DNA from: Micromonosporaceae bacterium
GTDB taxonomy: Bacteria > Actinomycetota > Actinomycetes > Mycobacteriales > Micromonosporaceae
DNA length: 41,872 bases
NCBI GenBank assembly: GCA_020027875.1
Contig: JAHRHA010000045.1
Location: 1-41,872 of the forward strand
Direction: 5' to 3'
Positions 16,864 to 24,978 of this stretch are shown one piece after another. Both the position numbers and the translations under genes were made by a program. Position 1 is the stretch's first letter; the number at the start of each line of letters is the position of its first letter. Under the pieces are notes generated by a model, which did no database searches, had not been told where the DNA came from, and saw nothing but the letters and a program-made list of their open reading frames with translations.

Positions 16864-19494
16864 ATGGCGTGGGAGGTCGATGCAACCGACACTATGCAGA
16901 TGGAGTTACTCGAACGGGAGTCCCCGTTGGCGTCGCTCGCCGAGTATGCGGGCGAGGCGCGGCACGGCGAGGGCCGGCTGGTGCTTGTCGCCGGGGAGGC
17001 GGGCGTTGGCAAGTCCACGTTGGTGGAGCAGCTTCAGCGCGACGTTCCGGATGCCCGTTGGAGCTGGGGTGCCTGCGACGGCCTTTTCACGCCTCGCCCA
17101 CTAGGGCCGCTGTTCGACCTCGCTGGCCAGCTTGGTGGTGAGCTACTCGAGCTGTGCCGCACCTCGGCCACCCGCGACGAACTCTTCGATGCGGTGCTGC
17201 GCCAGCTCAGCGAACCGGGATCGCTCAATGTCGTCGTGATCGAGGACGTTCACTGGGCTGACGAGGCCACAATCGATCTGCTGCGGTTCCTCGGTAGGCG
17301 TCTGCGGAACGCCTCCGTGCTACTCGTCGTCACGTACCGAGATGAGAGTTTGACAACGACTGATCCGCTCCGCGTCACTCTCGGAGAACTTGCCTCGCAA
17401 CGGTCGACCAGGCGGATCTGGCTCGCGCCGCTCTCGCCGGAAGCGGTCCGCATCCTTGCGAGTGAATGCGGGCTCGATGCGGGCGAGCTCTACCGCCTCA
17501 CCGTCGGAAACCCGTTCTTCGTCACCGAGGTGGTCCGTGCCGGCATGGGCGCGATTCCGCCCTCGGCTCGGGATGCGGTGCTGGCCCGGGTCGTGCGCCT
17601 CAGCGGGGAGTCTCGTACCGTTCTTGACGTCGCGGCGCTAATCGGCGCCCGGGTCGAGATGCGGCTGCTGGAGTCGGTCACGTCCTGCTCGCCATCGGTC
17701 GTCGATGAGCTCGTGTCGTCCGGGCTGCTCGTCGGTGACGGCACGTCATTGAGGTTTCGTCATGAGATCGCCCGACTCGCCGTTGAAGAGGCGATCGGGG
17801 CACATCGCCGTAGCCCTATCCACGCCCAGATCCTCGGTAGCATGCGCTTCCTGGCCTATGACGACGATGCCAGGATGGCCTTCCACGCGGAGGCGGCGGG
17901 AGACGGCGAGGCCACAGTTCACCATGCACATCGCGCCGCGCGGCGGGCGGCGGAGCTGGCGTCGCACCGCGAGGCGGCGGCCCAGTACCAGCGGGCCGTG
18001 CGCTTCACGTCCGGCGCCGAGCCGGCGTTCGTGGCTGGACTCTACGACGGACTCGCTGTCGAGCTGTTATTGATAGACCGATGGCAGGACGCCGCCGACG
18101 CCACTGCTCGCGCGCTGGCGCTGTGGCGCTCGGCCGGCGACCGGCTGCGCGAGGGCGACACGCTACGTCGGCTCGCGGAAACGATGTGGACACAAGGCCG
18201 CGGCACCGAGGCGGCCACGACGCTCGAAGCCGCCGTGGCGACTCTCCAGCCACTCGGCCCGAGCAGCGAGCTGGCACGGGCCTACGGGATGATGGCGCTC
18301 GAACGGATGGTCAAGGGCGCCAACGACGCGGCAATCGAAGCGGCCCGGAGGGCACAGGAGATCGCCGAACGGTTGGGCGTGTCCGAGGCGCTCATCGACG
18401 CCCTTAACACGCAGGGCTGCGTCGTCGCCGACACTGGCGGCGACTGGATCGGGCCGATGCGTCGAGCGCTAGAGATCGCAACCTCCGAGGGCTTCGAGGA
18501 TCATGCCGGCCTGACATTCGCCAACATCTACAGTGTTTACGGGCAACAGCGACGCTTCGCCGAAGGCGAGCGGTACTACGTGGACGGTCTCGCCTACTGC
18601 GACGAGCACGACATCACCGCGTACAGCAACTGGCTACGCGACGACCGGAGCATCGCACTGGAAAGGCTCGGGCGCTGGGACGAGTCACTGGCTCTTGCTA
18701 CGGAGACCCTGGCTCGTATCGGGCCCTCCCCGCTCAACCGGATGTCGTCGCTGACGAGCCGCGGCATCATCGGAGCGCGGCGCGGCGACCCCGACACCAG
18801 GGACCATCTCGACGAGGCCATCGCGGTGGCTGACGGCACCGATGAGGCGCAGCGGATAGTGCTGGTGCGGTTGGCCCGCGCCGAGACGTACTGGCTCGCG
18901 GGAGACCAAGACTCGGCGCGACACGAGGCCGAGTTGGCCTCGGATCGATCGTCGGCGTGCGATTCCTGGGACCGCGGCGCGATCGCGGCATGGCTGCGCC
19001 GCACCGGCTCGATCCGCTCCGTGGCTGGAGCGCTCGCCGAGCCATACCGGCTGGAGATTGAGGAAGACTGGGAGAAGGCCGCGCAGCTCTGGTCCAATCT
19101 CGGGTGTCCGTACGACGTCGCGCTCGCGCTGCTGGACGCTACCGAGGAGGCGGCGCTACGCCGAGCCTTGAACATCTTTGCCGAGCTCGGTGCCCCGGCT
19201 GCCGCCCGGATCGCCCGACAGAAGATGCGGGCGCTCGGCGTGCGGTCCAACCACAGTGGGCCGCAGTCCGCCACTCGGGCACACCCGCTGGGGCTCACCA
19301 AACGCGAGGGTGAGGTGCTCGACCTGATCTGCGGCGGACATACCAATGCCGAAATCGCCGCGCGGCTGTTCATCTCCGCGAGAACCGTGGATCACCACGT
19401 CTCCGCCGTGCTCGCGAAGCTCGGCGCCCCAACCCGTACAGTCGCGGCGGCGGAAGCAGTCCGGCTCGGGTTGGTGGGTGCGCCAGAAACATAG
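16864..19494 (+). CDS. LAL-type LuxR regulator 2 (paralogue of regulator 1)
   Basis: 876 residues, the same length as regulator 1 and colinear with it. Walker A GEAGVGKS, Walker B VVVIEDVHWADEA, a long helical-repeat middle and a C-terminal LuxR HTH ([35 protein letters not shown]) are present. The HTH entry motif reads LTKREGEVL where LTxREREVL is usual; the recognition helix is the same as in regulator 1, so both probably bind the same sites. Differences concentrate in the ATPase and repeat regions, fitting divergence of the sensed signal. The gene follows the DUF4242 gene by 62 bases and is followed by repeat copy B and the haloperoxidase. Confidence 0.92.
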   Translation: MAWEVDATDTMQMELLERESPLASLAEYAGEARHGEGRLVLVAGEAGVGKSTLVEQLQRDVPDARWSWGACDGLFTPRPLGPLFDLAGQLGGELLELCRTSATRDELFDAVLRQLSEPGSLNVVVIEDVHWADEATIDLLRFLGRRLRNASVLLVVTYRDESLTTTDPLRVTLGELASQRSTRRIWLAPLSPEAVRILASECGLDAGELYRLTVGNPFFVTEVVRAGMGAIPPSARDAVLARVVRLSGESRTVLDVAALIGARVEMRLLESVTSCSPSVVDELVSSGLLVGDGTSLRFRHEIARLAVEEAIGAHRRSPIHAQILGSMRFLAYDDDARMAFHAEAAGDGEATVHHAHRAARRAAELASHREAAAQYQRAVRFTSGAEPAFVAGLYDGLAVELLLIDRWQDAADATARALALWRSAGDRLREGDTLRRLAETMWTQGRGTEAATTLEAAVATLQPLGPSSELARAYGMMALERMVKGANDAAIEAARRAQEIAERLGVSEALIDALNTQGCVVADTGGDWIGPMRRALEIATSEGFEDHAGLTFANIYSVYGQQRRFAEGERYYVDGLAYCDEHDITAYSNWLRDDRSIALERLGRWDESLALATETLARIGPSPLNRMSSLTSRGIIGARRGDPDTRDHLDEAIAVADGTDEAQRIVLVRLARAETYWLAGDQDSARHEAELASDRSSACDSWDRGAIAAWLRRTGSIRSVAGALAEPYRLEIEEDWEKAAQLWSNLGCPYDVALALLDATEEAALRRALNIFAELGAPAAARIARQKMRALGVRSNHSGPQSATRAHPLGLTKREGEVLDLICGGHTNAEIAARLFISARTVDHHVSAVLAKLGAPTRTVAAAEAVRLGLVGAPET

Positions 19495-19596
19495 GCAGCG
19501 CCGCACCGAATCTAGGCAACCATTCCCGTTCTAGGGCGCGGGCCTGCCCTCGTACGGTCGCATGAACAGGTTTCGGCGATCGAGAGAGGCACCGTG
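19483..19596 (+). repeat. Promoter-containing repeat, copy B (before the haloperoxidase gene)
   Basis: Counterpart of 16441-16552. It starts in the last codons of LAL 2 and ends at a relic GTG (19594) that is closed at once by an in-frame stop; the real downstream start is at 19620. The exact block GCCCTCGTACGGTCGC is at 19546-19561. Because copy A carries the same pseudo-stop, copy A looks derived from a LAL 3' end plus its downstream promoter, i.e. from an ancestral tandem arrangement of LAL gene, promoter and target. Confidence 0.65.
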
Positions 19597-19619
19597 ATAA
19601 CACACCGGGAGGTTGCTCC

Positions 19620-20969
19620 ATGAAAGACAGAATCACCCGCGGGGGCCGACACGTACGCCTCGGCGTCGTGCTCGCTGCATTTGTAGCGCTCATCGCGCTC
19701 GCGGCACCGCTTCAAGCCGCTCCCGCGGTAGCAGCGCTGCAGAGCTCCGACGCGGTACGAGTCTGGAATCTCCACGCCGTCAACGCGCTGATCAACGCAC
19801 CTAACGCGACGATTCCCGGCGCCGGTCAGACACCCCCAGTCTCGGAGTTGCACCTCGCGATGGTGCAAGGGGCCGTCTATGATGCCGTCAACGCGATCGA
19901 CGGCGGCCATCAGCCGTATCTCGCTGGACTTCCACCGGCGTCGCCGTCAGCGTCGCCGGAGGCCGCCGTTGCCACCGCCGCGCACCATGTGCTCGTCGGA
20001 CTCGGAATCGCGCCGGTGCCGGCGTTGCCTCAGGTTGTCCGCGATCGACTCGATGTCCTCTATGCTGACGCGCTCGCAGGTATTCCCGACGGTGCCGCCA
20101 AGACCGGTGGAATTGGGGCCGGGGCTGCCGCCGCGACGGCAATGCTTGCAGCGAGAGCGTCTGACGGCCGATACGTACCGTTCTCGTTCACGGTCGGCAC
20201 CAATGCCGGCGAGTGGCGTCCGACCCCGACCGTCAATGACCCGTTCGCCTGGGTGGCCAAGGTTGAGCCGTTCCTACTGCAGAGCTCATCACAGTTCCGG
20301 ACGAAGGGGCCGCACGCGCTCACGAGCGGCGCCTACGCGAAGGAATACAACGAGGTGAAGGAGCTCGGGGGCCCAGACACACCCGACAGCCGACGCACCG
20401 AAGAGCAGACCGCCGTCGCCCGGTTCTACACCGTCAATCCCGTGGAGTTGTTCAACCGCACATTCCGGGTGATCGCCGAGGATCGCGCGCTGACGCTCGT
20501 CGAGGAAGCCCGGCTCTTCGCCATGTTGAACATGGCCGGGGCAGACGGTCTGATCAACTGCTGGGATGACAAGGCATTCTGGAGCTTCTGGCGTCCGATC
20601 ACCGCCATCCACGAGGGCGACAACGACGGCAACCCCAACACCGTCGGGGATTCAGGATGGACACCGTTCATCGCGACACCGCCGTATCCCGACCACTCGT
20701 CCGGATACAACTGCGTCACCAGCTCGATGATGCACACGGCCGCGGCGTTCTTCGGCGAAGAGAAGATGGTCTTCAGCGTCGTCAGGATCGTGCCTAATGT
20801 GCCGAACGTGACGCGCGTCTACGAGCGATTCACAGACGTGATCGACGACACCATCGACGCGCGCGTGTACCAGGGCATCCACTTCCGTGCGGCCGATGTC
20901 CAGGCAGCCGGGATCGGCAAGGACGTCGCCCACTGGCTCGACAAGCGTTTCTTCCAGCCGGTGAGCTGA
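19620..20969 (+). CDS. Secreted vanadium-haloperoxidase-like protein (PAP2 superfamily)
   Basis: 449 residues from ATG 19620 with GGGAGG upstream. The N-terminus is a Sec signal peptide (basic start, LGVVLAAFVALIALAA, cleavage near AVAA). Vanadate-site residues are recognisable with the spacing of Curvularia chloroperoxidase: Lys318 and Arg325 (KAFWSFWRP), Ser361-Gly362 (PYPDHSSGYN), Arg415 and the vanadate-linked His421 (ARVYQGIHFR). The acid-base His of the SGH motif (His404 in the fungal enzyme) is Tyr363 here. Vanadium haloperoxidases oxidise halide with H2O2; related proteins are phosphatases. The Tyr makes halide oxidation uncertain. Located outside the cytoplasm, and probably controlled through repeat copy B. 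Confidence 0.88.
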   Translation: MKDRITRGGRHVRLGVVLAAFVALIALAAPLQAAPAVAALQSSDAVRVWNLHAVNALINAPNATIPGAGQTPPVSELHLAMVQGAVYDAVNAIDGGHQPYLAGLPPASPSASPEAAVATAAHHVLVGLGIAPVPALPQVVRDRLDVLYADALAGIPDGAAKTGGIGAGAAAATAMLAARASDGRYVPFSFTVGTNAGEWRPTPTVNDPFAWVAKVEPFLLQSSSQFRTKGPHALTSGAYAKEYNEVKELGGPDTPDSRRTEEQTAVARFYTVNPVELFNRTFRVIAEDRALTLVEEARLFAMLNMAGADGLINCWDDKAFWSFWRPITAIHEGDNDGNPNTVGDSGWTPFIATPPYPDHSSGYNCVTSSMMHTAAAFFGEEKMVFSVVRIVPNVPNVTRVYERFTDVIDDTIDARVYQGIHFRAADVQAAGIGKDVAHWLDKRFFQPVS

Positions 20970-20978
20970 GCCGATACG

Positions 20979-21016
20979 CTCCGGATGGGCCGCCGCCAAC
21001 CGCGGCCCATCCGGAG
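20979..21016 (+). terminator. Perfect 15-bp hairpin terminator
   Basis: CTCCGGATGGGCCGC (20979-20993) pairs perfectly with GCGGCCCATCCGGAG (21002-21016) around an eight-base loop, ten bases after the haloperoxidase stop. The position and GC-rich stem make it a convincing terminator despite the absence of a T-tract. Confidence 0.8.
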
Positions 21017-21095
21017 GCGCGAACAAGCGATGGGTTGGGCCGCTTGCTAGCCGACTCTTGACGCCGGATGACACGATGGTGCAATCGATCTGACC

Positions 21096-21452
21096 TACGA
21101 CATGCTCGGCAGCCGCTTGCGCGCCATCGGCGGCGTCCCGATCACGTACGACCGGATGGGCAGCCGACCACGTACGGTCGGCCAGTGGACCCTCGAGTAC
21201 GACCGGCTGGGCAGCCGGCTTAGGTCGATCGGCAGCGTCCCCATCGAGTACGACCGGATGGGCAGCCGCCCGCGGACGCTTGGGCAGTTGGGTCTTGAGT
21301 ACGACCGGCTCGGCTCGCGACTGCGAAGGGTCGGTCCGCACGAGCTGACGTACGACACGCTCGGCAGCCGAGTACATACGATCGGGTCCATCGTGGTCTC
21401 GTACGACCACCTTGGCACTCGCCCTAGCCAGCTACATCTACCCGAGGCGCAG
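21096..21452 (+). repeat. Seven 51-base tandem repeats encoding 17-residue units
   Basis: Consecutive 51-base units from 21096 encode YDMLGSRLRAIGGVPIT, YDRMGSRPRTVGQWTLE, YDRLGSRLRSIGSVPIE, YDRMGSRPRTLGQLGLE, YDRLGSRLRRVGPHELT, YDTLGSRVHTIGSIVVS and a decayed seventh unit starting YDHLGTRP. Units 2 and 4 resemble each other, as do 1, 3 and 5, so there is a higher-order 34-residue (102-base) period. Confidence 0.85.
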
Positions 21453-21536
21453 ACGTCAATCCCCGACGAGCTCCTGCTCGTTGTCTATCTCGTTCTGTAC
21501 CTGGAAGCGGAGCGACGCAGGCAGGCAAGTGCCTAG
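21102..21536 (+). CDS. Tandem-repeat protein (YD-x-x-GSR units)
   Basis: 144 residues from ATG 21102. About 115 residues are 17-residue units with consensus YDRLGSRLRxIGxxxxE, whose alternating pattern suggests short beta strands stacked into a solenoid or roll. The end (PDELLLVVYLVLYLEAERRR) is a hydrophobic/amphipathic helix that could anchor or pair. The ATG lies inside the first repeat and lacks a ribosome site; the frame is open eleven codons further upstream (AIDLTYD), so the true start is probably upstream, at a rare codon or lost by a small indel near ATGGTGCAATC (21070-21080). Similar proteins occur in actinomycetes as far as I recall; no function is known. Confidence 0.7.
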   Translation: MLGSRLRAIGGVPITYDRMGSRPRTVGQWTLEYDRLGSRLRSIGSVPIEYDRMGSRPRTLGQLGLEYDRLGSRLRRVGPHELTYDTLGSRVHTIGSIVVSYDHLGTRPSQLHLPEAQTSIPDELLLVVYLVLYLEAERRRQASA

Positions 21537-21640
21537 CCGGAACGGCGAGCATGTCTTGATCCGCCTCAGCATCCGTGCCAGGGACGGCAGCCGGGACTTG
21601 ACAATGTTCGCGAGCCGGTGCCGGCCATGCACACCCGCTC

Positions 21641-21988
21641 CTACCGGCGCCTCGGGTCATGCAGCTCCGCGACCCGGCCGTCCGGCGCGACCCGGCTGCG
21701 CGGCATTCCGCGCACGCCACTCCGGGCGCGCAGGAGCCTGGTGAGGTACAGCAGCGCAGCGCCGAGTACGGCCATGTCGTCCAGGTAGACGGGGTCGGGC
21801 AGCAGATCTATCGGAAAGATCGTGTAGAGCAACGAGCCGTAGAAGGCCACCTTGCCACCCGTAGTCAGTGGGCCAAGTCGACGCCGCGTCGCGAGGACCT
21901 TCCTAGCCAGCCTTACCGCGCCGTAGAGCGTGAGCAGAGCGACGACACCGACGACGACCGCCACTGCAATCCAAGCTTCTCTCGACAT
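21641..21988 (-). CDS. YkvA-family (DUF1232) membrane protein
   Basis: 115 residues. An N-terminal membrane helix (AWIAVAVVVGVVALLTLYGA) is followed by the DUF1232 core: GGKVAFYGSLLYTIFPIDLLPD, then PVYLDDMAVLGAALLYLTRLL. The IDLLPD-x(4)-DD pattern is the family hallmark. The family is widespread in bacteria and its role is unknown. The C-terminus is a basic tail. It is divergent from the LanC-like gene. Confidence 0.85.
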   Translation of the reverse strand: MSREAWIAVAVVVGVVALLTLYGAVRLARKVLATRRRLGPLTTGGKVAFYGSLLYTIFPIDLLPDPVYLDDMAVLGAALLYLTRLLRARSGVRGMPRSRVAPDGRVAELHDPRRR

Positions 21989-22164
21989 CGCCCACCGCCT
22001 TGTCTTCGCTAACGCTCGGAGCCCCTCACCACGGCAGTACCCATGTCGAGCAAGGCATCAAACACGACGTCTCTGTACGCCGCCGTTATTCAACGCCTTC
22101 GAAGCCGGCGAGCACCGCGACGTGCCGCCGTCCGCGCAGTTGGATGTGCCCGTAGCCTGATCGA

Positions 22165-23514
22165 GTGGTGGCGAGCGAGGCGTATCGAGAACTGGGTGAA
22201 GCCGCCTGGTCGTGGGTTCTGAGCCACGTGCGCGAGGACGACGGCCCGTGGCTACCGGCGACGGTGTCGGAGGACTGGACGCACATGGCACCGGCCGAGG
22301 ATCGCGACTCGCTGTACGCAGGGATCGGGGGCCTGGCACCGGTGTTGGCCGAGATCGCCCAGCGCCGAGCCCTGAGCGACGTCGAGCAGGTCCTCGCGAG
22401 CCGGGTCGTGGCCCGGCTCTCTGCCAAGGCGAGCGTTCGAACCGAACCCTCGCTGTATGACGGACTGGCCGGCGACGTGACGGCGCTGAAGCTGCTCGCC
22501 CCAGGCCGCGAGCCGATCGCGCTGCAGCGGCTCGCCGATCTGATGACCCCGGCCGGATGGAAGACCACGCTCGAGATCGATCCGGGGTCCGATTCACCCG
22601 TGTCAGACCTCGTCCTGGGCACCGCCGGCGTGATGCTGGCAGCGATCTGGGCTGGCGGTGAGCACGCCGAGACGATCGCGGCCACCGGTGGCGAGGCCCT
22701 GCTGCGAGCCGCGGACCACACCGAGGCCGGCCTGGATTGGGGCATGCTGCCAGGTTCGCCGTCCAGGGGGCCGAACTACTCACACGGCACCGCCGGGATA
22801 GCCAGCGCGCTGGCCATCGCCGGGGGGGCGCTGAATCGGCAGGACTTCGTCCAAGCCGCGAGGCAGGGCGCCCAGCACCTGCTCGCCGTGGGCTCGCTGG
22901 ACAACGACGGGTTCATCGTCCCGCACACCATTCCGCCCTCCACCCGGGACGTGGAACCGGTGACCTACACCTGGTGCCACGGGCCAGCCGGAACCTCCTA
23001 CCTGTTCGCGGCGTTGTCGCACGCCGGCGTGGCCGAGGTCGCCGGCCTGAAGGTCACCGGGCTGCGGCAGCGATGCCTGCACTCGATTCTCACCTCCGGT
23101 GTCCCGCAGCGCCTCCGCCCCGGATTCTGGGACAACGACGGCCGCTGTTGCGGAACCGCGGGCGTCGGGGACGCGCTGCTGGACGCCGTCCAGGACTGCC
23201 CGGACCCGATGCGGGCCGACACGCTCCTAGAAGCCGCACGCACCATGGGGGACGCCCTCATCGAGCGTGCGATCCGCGACCACGCCGGTGCACGCTGGCG
23301 GTTCATCGAACATCGCCAGGACCCACCGCTGCTGCCACCCGGCACCTCGTGGATGCAAGGCGCCGCCGGGATCGCCGCCTACCTGCTCCGCCTTACCCGC
23401 GTCATCCAGGACGGGCCGAGCGCCCCGGTGGTCGATCGCCCCGACCAGTGGTGGGCGGTCCCGACCCACCTGCGCACCGTCCACACCGCCGGAAAGCCCT
23501 CGGCGACCCAATGA
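22165..23514 (+). CDS. Stand-alone LanC-like protein with CCG zinc site
   Basis: 449 residues from GTG 22165 (GTG 22168 is equally possible). It has the alpha-toroid repeats of lanthionine cyclases: SLYAGIGGLAPVL, SLYDGLAGDVTAL, LVLGTAGVMLA, NYSHGTAGIASAL (His207, equivalent to NisC His212), TWCHGPAGTSYL (Cys271, zinc ligand 1), GRCCGTAGVGDAL (Cys328-Cys329, ligands 2 and 3) and SWMQGAAGIAAYL. LanC proteins add Cys thiols to dehydroamino acids. Ligand 3 is normally His (CHG); here it is Cys, as in ProcM, where a three-Cys site raises zinc-thiolate reactivity. No dehydratase, kinase/lyase domain or precursor peptide is seen nearby, so it may be a LanCL-type enzyme or act with distant partners. 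Confidence 0.88.
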   Translation: MVASEAYRELGEAAWSWVLSHVREDDGPWLPATVSEDWTHMAPAEDRDSLYAGIGGLAPVLAEIAQRRALSDVEQVLASRVVARLSAKASVRTEPSLYDGLAGDVTALKLLAPGREPIALQRLADLMTPAGWKTTLEIDPGSDSPVSDLVLGTAGVMLAAIWAGGEHAETIAATGGEALLRAADHTEAGLDWGMLPGSPSRGPNYSHGTAGIASALAIAGGALNRQDFVQAARQGAQHLLAVGSLDNDGFIVPHTIPPSTRDVEPVTYTWCHGPAGTSYLFAALSHAGVAEVAGLKVTGLRQRCLHSILTSGVPQRLRPGFWDNDGRCCGTAGVGDALLDAVQDCPDPMRADTLLEAARTMGDALIERAIRDHAGARWRFIEHRQDPPLLPPGTSWMQGAAGIAAYLLRLTRVIQDGPSAPVVDRPDQWWAVPTHLRTVHTAGKPSATQ

Positions 23515-23574
23515 GCCCGATGGAGTCCAGACCGCGGGGCGTGCTCGCGGCGAGGGTGGGCTGAACGCCACTGG

Positions 23575-24369
23575 CTACCTCGGTTCTGGCTTGCGGCGCG
23601 CGAGGTAGAGGACAGTATCGATGGCCAGCGGTACGACATCGTCGAAGTCCTCAGTCAGGGCCGCGAACAGACGCTCTCGGATCGGTTCGGCGAGCATTCG
23701 GCATTGTGAACGGGTGGACATATGGGTCACGTAGTCCGCGCCCGTGACGGTCCTGCGGGAGGGGTAGATCCGTCCGACGAGATCCTCAAACTCGGGCCGC
23801 TCCGCAAGTTCGTTGCCCGGCCACTCGGTCAACAGGCGCGCTGGCTCGAGCGGGGCGTCGTTGATCACGATCGTCGGCGCGATCTCGGCGAGTACGTCCA
23901 GCATGGCCTGCCGAAGAGTCGGGTCATCGATGCGGTCGTTGTTCCAGAACAACGCGAGCACTCCGCCCGCGGTCAACGCCTGGGCGGCCAGCCGCCACCG
24001 GACCTCCGGTTGGGTCCAATGCCACGCGTCGGCGCAGTAGAGCAGCCCGAAACCCTCCTCGGGCTGATACTCCTCGAACGCGGACTGGACGATGTGCACG
24101 TCGCGTAGATGGGCGATATGACGAGCCAGGACCGCAGCCATCGCCTCGTCCGGCTCCACGGCGACAACCGGTACGCCTCGCGCGGCGAAGGCCCGCGTGG
24201 CCTTTCCGGTCCCGGCACCGACCTCCAACGCACGCCGACCGGAGTCCGCCAGACGGCTGTAGTTAAGGACGTCGTCGACTAGTGCAACCGGGTACGCCAA
24301 GCGGACCCGGTCAAAGTCCTCAGCGACCTCACCGAAAACCCGCGCAGGAACCCGCGCATTGACTGTCAC
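23575..24369 (-). CDS. Class I SAM-dependent methyltransferase
   Basis: 264 residues from GTG 24369 (VTVNARVPARVFGEVAEDFDR). Motif I is ALEVGAGTGKATRAFA, motif II is VVAVEPDEAM, and motif III is around LLYCADAWHW. The VFGEVAEDFDRVRLAYP start and the AWHWTQPEVRW stretch are typical of UbiE/Methyltransf_11-like proteins of actinomycetes that act on small molecules; the acceptor is unknown. A TACGAT box ends six bases before the GTG and there is no Shine-Dalgarno site, pointing to a leaderless transcript. The extended frame to 24456 is unlikely. Confidence 0.85.
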   Translation of the reverse strand: MTVNARVPARVFGEVAEDFDRVRLAYPVALVDDVLNYSRLADSGRRALEVGAGTGKATRAFAARGVPVVAVEPDEAMAAVLARHIAHLRDVHIVQSAFEEYQPEEGFGLLYCADAWHWTQPEVRWRLAAQALTAGGVLALFWNNDRIDDPTLRQAMLDVLAEIAPTIVINDAPLEPARLLTEWPGNELAERPEFEDLVGRIYPSRRTVTGADYVTHMSTRSQCRMLAEPIRERLFAALTEDFDDVVPLAIDTVLYLARRKPEPR

Positions 24370-24375
24370 GGCATG

Positions 24376-24381
24376 ATCGTA
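24376..24381 (-). promoter_or_regulatory. Putative -10 box of a leaderless promoter
   Basis: TACGAT on the minus strand, six bases before the GTG of the methyltransferase. It fits TAnnnT and leaderless spacing. No clear -35 box. Confidence 0.4.
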
Positions 24382-24497
24382 GCCAGCGCGCAGCGATCCG
24401 AGACTCCTCGGCGACAACCGTCCCAGCACACGGTGATGACGACCTCGCGACTGCAACAGTGGCCGTTCACCCCAGGGTCCGCGCGCCGGCGCCGTGT

Positions 24498-24503
24498 TAG
24501 CGT
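24498..24503 (+). promoter_or_regulatory. Putative -10 box of a leaderless promoter
   Basis: TAGCGT, six bases before ATG 24510 of the small membrane protein, with no Shine-Dalgarno site in between. Confidence 0.4.
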
Positions 24504-24509
24504 GCGCCC

Positions 24510-24839
24510 ATGATCGAGACTGCCCCCGCGCCGGCCCGCAGCTCCGTCCGCGGCGCCATCATCGGCATCATCCTCGGCCTGGCCGCCCATGCGGTCGTGT
24601 TCGGCGTGGCGTACCTGGTCGGTCAGGCGGTCGAGCCCAGTGGCGGTGAGATGATCTTTCGCGAGGACGTTTGGGCGTTCCTCGTAACGGTGATGCTGGG
24701 CGAGGCTGTCGCGGCGCTGGCCTGCCTCACCGCGGGTATCGTCCTCATCGTGCGCAGGAATCGAGCCATGGGACTGGGTCTCATCCTTGCCTGGCTCTTG
24801 TTCGCGACGCCCATCGCGGCCCTGACGTTTGGCGTCTGA
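24510..24839 (+). CDS. Three-span membrane protein of unknown function
   Basis: 109 residues with three hydrophobic segments (IIGIILGLAAHAVVFGVAYLVG; AFLVTVMLGEAVAALACLTAGI; GLILAWLLFATPIAAL) and short loops, the middle one basic. The start is set by the leaderless-type TAGCGT box. It precedes the 24979 gene by about 140 bases in the same direction. No family recognised. Confidence 0.7.
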   Translation: MIETAPAPARSSVRGAIIGIILGLAAHAVVFGVAYLVGQAVEPSGGEMIFREDVWAFLVTVMLGEAVAALACLTAGIVLIVRRNRAMGLGLILAWLLFATPIAALTFGV

Positions 24840-24978
24840 CGGCCGACCGGCCTCGCCGCGGACGAGCCCTCGCCGGCGTTCGCCACATGGGCCGGTTCGC
24901 CGCCCGTGTAGCCACGGCGAGCGAGATCGAGCAGGATACGTTCAACAACCAGCCGACCTGGTGCCGTGGAGGCCGCAC

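Noticed and set aside
20652..21410. 252-codon minus-strand frame across the tandem repeats
   Set aside because: It also reads as repeats because the DNA is repetitive, but it runs through the terminator hairpin and the haloperoxidase 3' end; the plus-strand repeat has protein-like YD/GSR pattern and a hydrophobic end.
21096..21452. Tandem 51-base repeats as a CRISPR array
   Set aside because: The units are contiguous without unique spacers and keep a reading frame, so they are coding repeats.
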